Source of the DNA: Mycteria americana
Lineage: Eukaryota > Chordata > Aves > Ciconiiformes > Ciconiidae
Length of the DNA: 64,000 bases
NCBI RefSeq assembly: GCF_035582795.1
Contig: NC_134373.1
Location: 14,096,001-14,160,000 of the forward strand
Direction of reading: 5' to 3'
Shown: piece by piece, positions 1 through 13,100 of the stretch
Layout of the letters: the number at the start of each line of letters is the position of its first letter
How positions within the stretch are numbered: the stretch's first letter is position 1
The notes under the pieces: model-generated
What the model was told of the DNA's origin: nothing
Seen by the model: only the letters and a program-made list of their open reading frames with translations
The model's database searches: none
Made by a program: the position numbers and the translations under genes

Positions 1-1020
1 ATTTACTATGTGGTGTGGTGAAGAAGAGAAAGCTGGTAGGAGTCATGTGCTAATATAATGCTGCCTGTCTTTAAAATAAATACTGAAGGTAAAAATCCTG
101 AACACCTTTCCCCCTCCCTCACCCCAAACTGCAGGAATTAAGTATTCTTCTACGTTTGGTATGTTATGTGTGTAGTCTAGTATATATGTACTCTAGTAAT
201 GCAGGGGCCAAGTTAATTTGTCATTTTGTCTCGTTGCTTATGAATATTTGGAATTGGTCACTGCTTCAAAGGGTGTACTGTCTGGGTGAAAGCCTTATCC
301 CGTGGATATGGCAATTTACTGTCCAATATTCTGTTTGCTTGAAGGTTTATAGAGGGCAGCTGAGCTCCTTGAAGTACTTTTCTTTGGGATAGCAGGTAGA
401 TCTCTGAAGTGCCGGGAGCTCTGTCTTCTTGTCTTTCATCACATGATTAGTACCAAATTTTGTTTTGGATATCTGGTGTTTTTCCTGCCCAAAGCTTACA
501 GTTGTAGACTAACAACAGTAATTTTATTTAATTTATGTGTTGTTTTATAACCCTTTACAACAAATGTAATTTACTTCAAGATGGCTGCATGACAGAGTTG
601 GGTAGCACAAATCCTGTCTGTTGATTATGGAACTAGATGACTAATGTTTTTGTAAAGCAGTGCTGGCATATCTTTAAATACCAAGTGTTCTCTAGTTGTG
701 TATGGTTGTTAGTTGAGTGCGTATTTAGATTAAAATAATGAGAGTGTGTATGTGTGTTTTGTATCTGTGTGTGCAATGACAACTCAAGCAAATTTGTCTG
801 ATACAAGAGGCTAAACTATACTCCTGGAGCAACACACTGAAATTTTTCTGCAGTGAGTAATAACGTGATAGAGGCAAGGATTTCTTGAGGGCTTTGCTGG
901 TAGCTTGCAACGGCATTCAAACTTGTAAGACTAAACTTCTAAGAGTAAAAAAGCCTGCAGCAATGTCTTGGTTGAGGCTAAAGTATGGAAGGCTGAAATA
1001 AACTTTTGTAACTTTTTCAG
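1..1020 (+). other. CARF 5' intron or upstream sequence
   Basis: AT-rich sequence ending in the acceptor of the first coding exon. It has no CpG-rich promoter, no recognisable exon and no clear repeat, so it reads as the 3' part of an intron in the 5' UTR. WDR12, expected head-to-head with CARF, is not in the window. Confidence 0.6.
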
Positions 1021-1142
1021 GTCATCTTGTAATGGAAGAAAATGGAGCCGACCGTGACATTGCTATGGAAGGATCTAATGAGTTGTTCATAGGCAACTGT
1101 AATAATACAGGAGAGTCAGAAACAAATGATTGGGTTTTTCAG
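1021..1142 (+). CDS. CARF: CARF coding exon 1 (ATG at 1032)
   Basis: The acceptor is a pyrimidine tract ending in CAG at 1018-1020, and the donor is CAG|GTGAGG at 1142/1143. The first 11 bases are 5' UTR, so at least one more 5' exon must lie upstream of the window. The coding part gives residues 1-37 and ends in phase 0. It is acidic and poorly conserved, but ends in the VF-x motif also seen near the human N-terminus. The exact start is the least certain part of the model. Confidence 0.8.
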
Positions 1143-4100
1143 GTGAGGTATGAATGTCCTGTCTTTGTAGATGCTTTCTTTACATCCTTTCTGATGAATT
1201 TACAGTATGATATTTCATCAATACGTTTTTTCTTGCCTTTATAGTAATACATTGTGTCTTTTTAAAAAGTACAAAAAGTACCTTCCCTTGGATTCTTGTG
1301 CCAAGGGATTCTTGAATCCCTTGGATTCAGTTTTGAACTGGTGAATATCCAGATGTTACATGTAATGACAGCCTTTAGTAATTATATTAATAGATCCTGT
1401 TACAGTGCTGAAGAAATATGTGTTTTATTGTGTTAACAAAATCCTTTAATAAAAGAATACTTGATGACATGCCTTGGAGTAGGGGGAATTCAGAACACTT
1501 GAAATTCAGGTCAAATTGCTCAGTGACTAAATGTGGTAAATAAGAATGCAGGGACACAGGACATCTGTGTACGTATTGGGGAAGGGGAGTCTTTAATGTA
1601 TTTATTATCAAATATTGCCAGATATTCCTGGTCAGAGAGATTTCTGTGCATAAATGTTCTTCTGCAGATTACTTCAACTAACATAAAATATCATTCAGGT
1701 AGTGATTTAGTAGTGTGCTTATCGTCTCTGCACAATGTCTTTAACACAACTAGTACCATTTATTTGTTGCTGCTTTTCTGGTGTAGTTTACAGTAGGCAG
1801 TTTCAGCACAGAAGATTTATACCTGCAGAATTTTTAAGAAGGTTATTTGGCCCAGGTCTGACTTCAAAATAAAATTTAGAAACATTTTCCCCCACTCTTT
1901 GGATTTGTAGTTTACAAATTTTTGTAGCAGAAATGTCAGAGTTGTGTGTTTGATTGCTGCAAGAGATACAACAAATTGCATTCCTTCTTGCATTGGCCAA
2001 ATGACAGCCTGACATGATATTTTACACAAGGGCTGCCTCGTTTCCATTATTTTTACATGTTTAATGTTTGTGTTGTCAGAGTTTCAACAAGACCGATATT
2101 TGTGCTTAAGCATTTAAATTTAATGAAAATGGAATGTGCTGTAAGACCTTGATTCTGCAAGCTTGATGAGAATAAGCTCTGAGTACCTATTTTTTGAGAC
2201 TTGCAAAATCAGATTCTTGATCTTGCACTGTATAATTCTTGGACTTGAATTGATGGTTTTGTGTGGCTTGTGTTTCTTCTGTGGTAAAGAATTAAGAAAG
2301 CGTATAGAGATTTTTGTCTCCATAGCTAAATGCATGTATGTAAAGGCCGAGTGGAATAGTATCTAGGTTTTCTTTTGAAGTCAAATCAAGTTGGTGGACA
2401 TTTTACAGCTTTGTTTTTGGTATAAGTTCTCAGTTTCTGGGTAGACTTGATGTTTTAAAGTGAGTGGTTTTGGGGAACAGATTTTGGGCACAAGGGGTTT
2501 TCTTTCCCCTTAGTAGAGAGAGTTTGTTCTAGGAAGCAGAAATATGAATATATTTTCAGCGTGGAGATAGAAAACACAAATAGAACTGCTAGTGTTAGCT
2601 AGCAGCCTCTTGATCAGAAGGACAAGAACTCCCTCCGAGTATACAATACAGCACACTGTTTTTAAATGTTGTTTTCTTTTTCTTTCTTCTTTTTTTTTTT
2701 TTTTTTTTAATAGACATTGCTACTCAAGATTAAAGTACATTTTACTGTTTTTCCTCTGTGAAAGCATCTAACCTGCATGGATTCCAGGGATCCATTGTTT
2801 GGACAGAGTGACTCTCCCACAGCCTTGCCCATCACAGTACGACTCTCGGGCAGTTCTCCATCATCGGCTGCACCCGCTCGGCCACCCCAGCCGCAGCCTC
2901 ACTCTTCAGAGGAGTTCCACCTGGTAGACCAAACCGGGCAGCCTCTCTATGAGTTGCAGCCCCTAGGTGGGCCCAGTGCACCGATGGTGAGTGTGTCTGA
3001 AACAGGGCAGGTGGTGTATTCACAGACAAGGGAGCTCTTTGAAGAACTCTTTTACATGGTGCTTGTTTGTTGTAACAACAGCTGATTCAGACTTTATCTC
3101 TAGCAACAAGGTGAAACTTTTCAGTTGTTCAGTTCATGCTCCAGTTGCCCTTCCTCAGGTAGGTAAATCCTGTCTCCAACCATTACTAATTTTATTGAAC
3201 AACAACGTATGTCTTTTCTCATTATCAAGCCTGGATGTTACTGTGTGATGAGATCTTATACTTCTACCCCTGCTGCTTTCTCTATATTCCTTGAATAAGT
3301 CTCTCTGTGTTTTTTTGGGGGGATTGGAACATTGGCAATAATCTAACCCCTTATGTCTCTCCTTCTCTTTGCCCTAATTAATTTGCTTAAAACATTGCTT
3401 TGTAATTCTTAACACTTATTTGGTAAAAAGGTAACTGTCTCACCCAGAGGGTTTGGTTGGCATGTGTTGTACTGGCACTAAGAGACACTTCACCCATTTA
3501 AAGTGTAATAAATCAGAAACAAGATGATATTTTATGTTATTCTAGGTTTTACAACATTGTTGGGAACAAGTCCTTGGGAATAATGGGGAAATTTACCATA
3601 AGTTGTTTAAATTTTGCAGAATTCTAGGAGATTTTTAAATTTTTTTGAAGTCCTGGAGCTTTTCTTCTATCTGCTTATGCATAAAATATTGCCCATAGAG
3701 GTCGGTTTCTTAGAAGTAAAGGTCAAAATTTTTATGTTGTGATTAATTCTGCTAGTCCATGAATGGGGTTGCAGTGAATCCAACTATGAATGGCTTTCAT
3801 GTTTTTGATAGCTTTAATAACAGTGTTGTAAGTTTCAAATAAAAGTGTAATTCATTGTAGAATCCCATAAGTTTGTTTTTCTCCCCTTTAATAAATTAAA
3901 GGGCTATTTTAAAAGGGGGAAAGTAATTTTAAGAAATTGACAGTAAATAGGGAGTTTCCTTATGTGAAATCAAGTTAATTTACAGGCCCTAATTCCAACC
4001 AAAATATTTCCTGTTCTGGTAATAAGCAAACCCAGTTGTGCTGCATGATGATCACCATACAAACTAGCGCCATTCATGCTTTTATGTGATTGCCTTACAG

Positions 4101-7100
4101 ATGATTGTTGCCAGCCAGTCAGAAAATGGACAGGTGCTGCACGTCATTCCTTCTGCCCAGCCAGGAATGGCCCAAGTGATTATTCCTCAAGGTCAACTTC
4201 TGGATGTGACCAGCATGCAGGGTCAGTTTAACCTGTGGGACTTGAGAGTGTGTGTTCCTGTGACTAAGTATATCCTGCATGATCTCTTTTTAAGCCCTTG
4301 TTTGTATGTGTTTCCTTTCCTTAGTCAGTTATAAGACAAAAATACATACTTACTGGATCTGCTTTCTGATTATGAATCTGATGCCCCGCACACCACGTCT
4401 TCTGTTGGACAAAAGCCTTATGAAATAAGAGCTGTTAATGCTCACCTTAGATATGTGATGGATAAATTGAGATATCAAGCACAAAGCTGCTTCTTGCCTT
4501 ATTTACCATTAATAAGGATATTTGTGCCAAGTCAAACAGCTGTACTATCAGCTTCAAATTTTCACTGTCTGTTAACTTTATTTTGAATGAAGTAGTTAAT
4601 TCATGTAATGCAGATAGAAGAATTAAAGTTCTTCTGGTCTGTTCCAGAGGTTACTGGTGTTGATGCATCTTTTATGAAGCCAGGAATGAAATACCTAGGT
4701 AGAAATTCAGTTCCCAATGAGGAAAAGGAGATGTAACTTTCACTTCATTGCTAAGTTTTGTCCCTTCAGTGTATTAACTGTCACATTTTAAGTATGTGGT
4801 GAGATGCACAACCAGAAGTGCAAATTTTAAGCTTTTCTCTACAAAAGGGACATACTGAAATCTGAAAGCCTTGGTTATTTATCTGCAAGCCTTGCTGGGT
4901 GGCAAAATGCTGTGTACTAGTTTATATTAACAGAATAAGACTGAGAACTAGGTTGTCACATTTTGTTAAACTCTCCAAGGTTTTTTAAACTGTTTTTGCA
5001 TTTTCTGTATAAAATTCTAAAAATCTGAGCAAATTCTCAAAACATGAGCGCTAGTTAAGTGCTCCTGTGGAATGAGAGCTCAAAAGTAAGACTACAATCC
5101 TGATGTTGGGTAGATAGAAGAAAAGAGTTGGGATTCAAGTCATGATCCAGCCTTTTTCACTTACAGTTGGAATATGGTTTCATGATGTTGCACTGAAAGG
5201 CTTGCTCTTACCCTAATGCTCAGCCTTCCCTCCCTCTCCACCTGCTCTTGCAGGGGTAAAAACCACTGTTTGGTTACAATGTAGTCTTACATGACTTTAA
5301 GCTGACTGTGAGCCTTCATTTACTAAAGGGTTGCTGCTACTTTTTGTAAGCAGTAAGTTGCAATGCTGAATAGTATTTTTGTATTCCCATTTTTCATCCT
5401 ACATGTGGCTCCCTGTTTGCAAATAGCTCAGTTTTGCAGTATTTGAATATATGTTCTGCAACAGTGCTACAGGGGGGTTTTGTGGGTTTTTTGGTTTTTT
5501 TTTTTTTTTTTCTTTCCTAGAGACTTACTGTGTAAAAGACCTTGTAGTTATTTGATCTTTAAAAGACAGTTAGGAAGACTTGTCAGTGGTTTACTATGGA
5601 GATTAAAGAGGAAGGAGAATGGACTGTCAGCCCTTGAGTTTCACTTGCCTGCAGGTGGTGGTAGCGCATGAAATGGCACAGGCTTCAGAGTAGACCGTAG
5701 TGTCTTAAGGGCATGTCTATGTAGAAGGAACAGTGCTCCGAGCTTTGAGCAAGGGTGCTGTTACTCTGAGGTGCACGTTTATGAATCTTCTGGCACAAGC
5801 TTTCTTGTGGAGTGATTTCTGTACTGATTCAATAGCTTATCACTCTCGGGATGGGGGAAAGAAGCTTCCATCATTGAAGGCAAAAATCCCACATCTAAAG
5901 AGGCCTCCCTTTTGGTTGAGACCAAAGTATCAAATGTCTGCTTTCACGGTTTTCCATTATGTTTTTGTTTAACTATACACACAGGCTTCAATCTAACTAT
6001 TTTTTGGCTTGTGGATTGCTCCGTATTATCAAGAAAGGCTAAAACATTTGTTTTAACAGCATGTCAGATTCAATTGAGAGAGGCCTGTTTTTTCTTGTTT
6101 AGGTGTTCTTTTCTAAGTACAAAGCAGTATTGTAATCTCTTTTTTTCTTATTTTAAAAGCAACCAGTGTGCGATTTGCAGCTGAACAAAACAGTTGTGCA
6201 ATCCTATATGGATTTTTGGAAACATAAAGTGGAGTAATTTACAAGTTCTTCTGATTATTTGCTTTGTTGTGGAAGGACTCATTAGCAGTAGCATGATTAC
6301 CAAAGTCCTTGAGTACAAGCAGCCTTATCAAGTGTATCTTCATATATGTGCCTGCAGTTTGAGTATTAATTCACAACTATTAAACTACTTTATCATCTAG
6401 AAATCTTATCTCATATGTCAAAATGCTTGCTTTTCCAGCACACAAAGTTTAATCATAGCTTGTCATTTCCCCATTCTGTGTTCAGTTATTAACCAGGAGG
6501 ATGTTTTATTTTTGCAAAGATGTTTCGGAAGAGAAGTGTGGTGATGGGAACTTGCAGACTGTGGCGGTGGCTGCTATAGCAGACAGTGCAAGCAGTTACA
6601 TTCTACATCCACAGGCATCTCTCACCGTATCGAAAAAAACAACCACCAGGTAGGTCAGGAGCTAAAGGGATTAATAACCACTTTGATCCACAGTTAGTAC
6701 TACCTTTTTTTCTTGCAGTTTATTTTTGCAATGGTTATCACAAAATTACCATAGAATAGAGGTTATGAACCCTTAGTATTAGTGAATGATGTGTAGCTAA
6801 CTGTGTTTGCAGGCAGCTTTTGTATGTGCCAGAGCAGCGGAAAAAGCAGTTAAAGTACCTGTATTCCAGAGATAGTTGGATATATTCTGACCAGAGGAAT
6901 AGGTGGGCATTTAAAGTAGCACAGTGCAAATTACTGAAACTACTCCAAATAAACACTGATACTACCAACCAAGAGTTGAAAGTGATCCAGTGAAGGAACT
7001 GCAGGGAAAGTTGAAATTTGAGGGAGCAGAGTTTCTTGTATGAGTATATTAAAACCTATATAAATCATCCTCCCACAGGAAGGGTTGATTGTAGAGATTA

Positions 7101-10100
7101 ATTTTTTAGATAGAGATTTCAATAGTTGGCATTAACAGGGAGAGCCTAATCTTTGTTCTCTGGATAACTTCTTCAACTTCCTTTGATAAAATATGAGAAA
7201 GTAGCTGCTAACGGTATGTTTCAGTGGAACACATTACATACCAGATTGGTTAGCAAAGTTTCTAAAGTTAAAATAGTTGTTATGTTTTTCTTCTCTTGAT
7301 ATCCACCTGATTCTGTCCCTGTGCTAAGTGATGCCTACTATTTTAATTCATTAATACTCTGGGATTCTTTTTTGCTTAAAAAAAAAAAAAACCAAACAAA
7401 CAAAAAAACCAACCAAACAAAACAACAACAAAGACCCCAAAGATGTTTGTTCTCTGGACTGCAGGCTGGCTTTGCATTGGTTTATGCTCTTTCGAAATCG
7501 AGACGTGGAAGAGATTAGAATAATCTCACTACAGCACAAATTAAATATATTCAAGAAACATTTAACGTGAAGAGAAACAGTTTGTGAATGGATTTTGTGA
7601 ACACAGTCTGTACGTGTTAGAAAAATAATCCTGGAAAGGAGACATATTTGTGTGGACAGGAGGTGACGCACTTGAGTTTTGCAATAATAAACGTTGAGTA
7701 AGCATTGTTTCTGCCCCAGGATTTAGGGAACGGAGAAACTAGATACTTAAAATAGTTATTGGAACTGGTTTTCAGTAATTTACAGTATACTAAAATGTGC
7801 AGCATTTAACAAGTGTTTGATATTGGTTTTAATCTTTAGCATTCTAACATCAGTCTGCGTAAGAAAATTATCAAGACACTCAACTGGTCTATTTCACCAT
7901 GTTTTGTCTATTGTTGTCAAGCAACAATACTGAGAATACTGAATGCTCAGAGGTCTTCTTGAATGTAGAAAACAGTGGTTTTTTTAAATACTTATATTTA
8001 CTGTGAATTATTTTAACAATGAAATAGAATATGGGGAATTTCCCCAGGTCTTTAAGGCAAGTTGATACAATATCTATAGTTTGATCTTATGCTGTAGGGT
8101 TATACATAATGCACTGATTTGATATATTACCTGTAGTTTAGACTAAATTATTGCTTTCCTGGATGCCTGTATAGACTTTTACAATATTTTTTTCTTTTTC
8201 AGGGTAGCGGAAGATCCCTTTCCCATCCCTCTCCAGCCATTGCCACCAAATACGCCTGCATGGGCGCGCCGTCTCAGGAACTGTGAGGTGAGCTGCGAAG
8301 AATTCTGACTTGATGTTTTATCATCTAGATCTAAGATATTGATCCTATTCCATGAAAGGAATAATGTTCATAGTTGTAGAAGTTGTGTTCAAACTTCCTG
8401 GTATTATGAAATAGTACTGGTACTAGCTGGTACTACTAGCACATTTAAACACATAAAATGCTATGGAATCCCTTCCTTTTTTGGGAATACTGGAATAACT
8501 GACCATCAACAGCTGCTGAAGCAAAAAATGTGCTTCTGAAATCTTGATGCCATACAGTGCTGGGAAAAGCCACTGATCCACACTTCGTGTGCCGTGTTAG
8601 AGTTCACTCTTGAACTACAGTGCAAGCTCTGCTGTCTTCTGCTGAGCAAACTGTTTTTTGTTGCCCTTAGCAATCCATTAATTAAAGAATAAAATTGCTG
8701 GGACTTAACAGAGCACCTTAATGTCAGTGTTTTGCTAAGGATTTCTATTTTAGGTATTCTTGCACTTTTTTTTTTTTTTTTTTTTGTACCAGCATGGTTA
8801 CTTGTGCTTGTTTTCTCTTTTGTTAAAAAACACTCTGTCTTTATTCCCTGTGATGGCTTTTGACCTAAACAGAACTCTCTCTTTATTACCATATTGTTAG
8901 ATGTTTGCAGAACTGTCCTGATGACTGGGATTATATCAACAGTTAGAATGCATCATAAATCACTTGAAGGGAGGGGAGATGGGACGATTCTTGAGAGATC
9001 ACCTACCCTGTCCTCTTGCTACCAGACTCTTCCTGATAGACGTTTATTTTGCTTTCTCTTAATACTTTTTTAAAGGAAAACTCATACTCTCTATCTGGTT
9101 CACCAGATATCCCTACCATTTGAGGTTTTTCCTATTTGCTTGGCCACCGATAACTGGAAATTGCAGTTGCAGCGACTTAGAAATGGAATTTCTTCCACTT
9201 AGAAATAATTTTTAAGTTAACTAAATATATTAATCTATTCCTCTTTTTGTTATATGCCTTTTATTTCATATAAATGGTATTGTCCACTATTATATCATCT
9301 TAAACATTAAGAGGTCAGAAAATTAATAACACTAATTCTTTCATGGTGGAGATACTGTTTTCACAGAATAAATGAGTCACTTAATTCAAATGGCCAGTTA
9401 GTTGTTAAAGTCCAGTAAGATGTATAACCTGTGTTATTGTGTTTTTAGCACTGTGTGTCTTAACATCAATGTAGCTTATCTGAATCATTTATTATTAGTT
9501 TCATTTTATAGGAGGACTTTTATTATGGTCTGCTTGGTCTATCTGAATCTATTACAAGAAGTTTCACCTGCTGTGTTTAAAATTCACGGCAGCAGCATTT
9601 ATAGAAGAGTTCTTATTTTTAAAGAAAAGAAAATCAAAATACTGTCTGTTTGAATGTGTTCTGAGGATATAAACATCTGCCTCTGCTGTTCAGCAAAACT
9701 ATTACCTGTATGCATTAATCCTCCTTGTTCCTTTAAAAAAAATATTTTGTTGCTGTTCTCCCTGCAGAGCCAGCCCATCCAAGGAGAAATAACCCAAATT
9801 CTCTTCCTCCTTGCCTGTTATCAGCAGAGTTGTTTTGCTGAGTTTGTCAGTTACACAGTGTAAATCCACTGGAGACTGCTAGGATGCATGTGCCTTTTCA
9901 TGGGTGCAGAGTAGAGACAATGGGATTTTGAGGTGTCATTTATCTTTTGGGTGTGACTGTCTGTCAGAATGTTTTGTTACTAGTAATAGAATAGAAGGGT
10001 CCAACTGGAGTTTGGAGATCTAGTAGAGGTGCAGATAAATGTGGCAACTCACAATTCCACTCTTTCAGTCACTTGCCGGAATAGAAACAAACAGCGTGGA

Positions 10101-13100
10101 GGTCTGTGTGAATTTCACAGAAGATGCCAGCAGGTGAAGCCATGGCATAGCCTTGTACATGCTGCCACTTGTATATCCCAGGGAGCTGGCCAAGACTGAA
10201 CTCCAAAGGGCAATGCCTCCTTTGGCAGTTAGTACTGCAGGCAAACACAGAGCAGTAAAAGCTGCAGCTGTCCAAAATTAACACTAAGCTCTGTGTTTGG
10301 TGTTGATTCCCTGACTGCCTTGAAATGTTCAGCTTGTACTTGCTGTGCCTAGACAGTGTAATGCCTCTAGTATCCTGCTGTTAGTTCACTCAAGGAAAAC
10401 TGCACTCTTGATATGTGTACTTCAGTGTAAGCTTTTTTGTACGCTTGCTGAGATGAGGCCAGGGGAGAGAGAAGGAATTGCTCCTTTTTTTGGCTTGAAG
10501 CTTGGCTGGAGTTAAAGGGTTGGAAAGTATCAGATTACCTCAGGGTAATTACGTTGTTGATAAAAAGTAGATTTTAAATTTAAAAAAAAAGTTATTTTCT
10601 ATAACCTACTTAGTTTTCAGTGGTCTGATCAGAACGTGTTTCCAGCATGTGTCAGCATAGTGAAATAGAGTGTAATTAAAAACTGCATTAATTAATCAAC
10701 TGTACAAAGCTAAGTTCATTTATTTGTGTGGGGTGGATGGTCTCATTTGCCCATTTGTTGCTACTTGGGAAGCTCCTAGAGAGCAGGGATCCTATGTGCT
10801 ATATAATGTTCTTCTCCTCCTCGTCCCCTCCCACCAATTTTGGGAAAATGATCTGTGTTGTGCAGAAGTAAAGCCAGAATAGGAGACAGTGCCTTAACTG
10901 TTATCACTACTTTTCTGGCACAACAGTTTTATCAGGCTTCTCTCATCTCCCTAGAATAAGGTCAAGGACCTATTTATAGTGACAGGTATAAGATGTGGAA
11001 AGTGAAACGCTGGTCATGCAGTATTCACTGTGTGGAGTGGTACTGTAATCCCTCTTGCAAAACGGAGCATCCCAGGTTTCTGTAAATAAGGTACTTCTGG
11101 TACTTCTCAGGCTGCTTTGCTTCTCCTGGATTTTTCAGATCAAGTTTTGGACAGCAATGTTCTTTATAATTTCTGGCTAAGCAATTGCCAGCTTCTCTTT
11201 CTCACCACAGCTGTGCGAGTGCAGCCTATGTACGCTTTCTTAACTGCTGGAGCAGCGTGCTTGCAGTGCAGTGAGCTGAAGTGTGAGCAACTCGTATCTC
11301 AGAACGACTCATGCAGCCGGTGCATACATAACCCTCTACTTTTGGGCTTGCACTAACAGCAACACCATGCTGGCCCAGTTCATTCACAACGTGTTCATTT
11401 GTTCTTTGTTGACTTTAGGTGTTGCTAACCACAGACATTTTTCTTAGGCAACTGTGAGGCAGGTTTTATGCAGTTGTCACTAAAGTATTTGTGCAATAAT
11501 AATCTTGGAGAGACACTGTTGCTGCTTTTGTTGTCAGTATTATTTAAACATTCAGCTGCTCTGTCATTGAAGGTGGCAAAATAGATCCATCACACTTCAG
11601 TACTTATTCACCATGCATTTGCCCCACAGATATGCTGTAAGGCAGAGCTGGCGATCTGCTCTGGGTTTGTTTGAAATCTTACTTCCAGCTGCTTGGTCAG
11701 CCTGATCCTGAGCTGCATATGAAACAGAAGTGAGCATGGCCTTCCGAATTTGGATGGAAAGCTCTTGTCTGTCCCAGTGCTTTCGCTGCTTGCTGTCTGG
11801 CCCTGGTAGACCAGCACTGAACCAGCTGTGATGGCTCTGAGTAGGTGAACAGCTGTCACAGGGGATGTTGCAAAGTCAGCAAGTTGTTTGTGGGTTGTTT
11901 GTTTGTTTGGGGGTTTTTTTGGTTTTTTGGTTTGTTTTTTTTCCTTTGAGTCAGGCTAGCTGCAGTTTTTCTGGAGTTGCCCAGAGCTTAGCAGAGTTCC
12001 TTGAAACCATCATCAGTTTGCACAGGGCAAATCTGGTATATTATGGTTCTGTATAATGTTGAGAATCAGGAGTGTCTTGAAGACTGGGAGGGGTATTACA
12101 TGAGACATTCAATTCAAAGTTAGTGCACTAAGTGGGTGAGGTGGTTACTGGTGGTACAAGCAAGAATATTCTGCTCCAGATCAGTGCATTGTGTATGTGT
12201 TGAAGTAGATGCATAGGCATTTTTTAGTGCTTCAGAGATTCTCTGTGGCAGTCAAGTGAAAATGTTCACATGAGATGAATTTGTCTAGGAGGTGACTGCA
12301 ACTGAAGTGTGTGTTGGGGAAACAACAGGAGTGAAGTTGTCCTATGGAAATCAGAGATGGCAGTAACTGTAACCTTTTCAGGGGTTATTGGTGTACTTAG
12401 GGGCTTGGAGGGCTGACAAACTCCTGACCTCGGTGGGGACTGCTCTGGTGTTAGATCCTGTGGTAAACCTGTTTGCGAGGATACTAGCGTGGGGGGAAAA
12501 AAAATCACGAAACGCCAAAAATCTGAGCCTGTGTCCTCACCTGCCAGAGTCCCTGACTGCTTTCATTTTCTTGTGTGTTCAGCAGTCAGCTGGGTGAATA
12601 ATCCTATTATTTCACCTCCTTTCCATGCAGAAAATTGGGGACTCGTACCGCGGCTATTGTGTGAGCGAGACAGAATTAGAGGGTGTTCTAACGCTACACA
12701 AGCAGCAAACACAAAGTGTGTGGGGGACGCGCCAGTCTCCAAGCCCAGCCAAACCCGCCACACGGTTGATGTGGAAATCTCAGTATGTCCCATATGATGG
12801 GATCCCCTTTGTCAATGCAGGTAACTAACTTTTCTTTTAATAACTACTTTCAAAATTTCAACGTCAGTTGCCAGCTGGCCATAAAGAAGGATCTTTATGG
12901 TGTTCCTTAGTGTTGATAAAGTCAAGGCACAAACATTAAAAAAAGAGCAGCTTGGGTGACACAGTCTGAAGGAACTTGTTTCCCTGAAACCACAGGCTTA
13001 TGTTTTGTTGTGATTAATTCCTTTTGTTCTTTAGAAATAAATTAGCTAAGTACCATTTGATGGGGGGGCCAATCTGCTCTATCAGGACGTGAAAGTTGTC

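Larger units (their letters stand above)
1143..8202 (+). other. CARF introns 1-4
   Basis: Introns of 1622, 1114, 2298 and 1553 nt, unremarkable AT-rich sequence. Intron 1 contains a nested inverted/direct repeat at 1285-1328 and a long T run before exon 2. Intron 3 contains a G/T tract at 5472-5511. Intron 4 contains an A/C tract at about 7377-7436. No other exon or RNA gene was supported. Confidence 0.6.

Noticed and set aside
9985-10040. CR1-like phrase (AGAATAGAAGGGTCCAACTGGAG)
   Set aside because: Too short, and no further CR1 landmarks follow.
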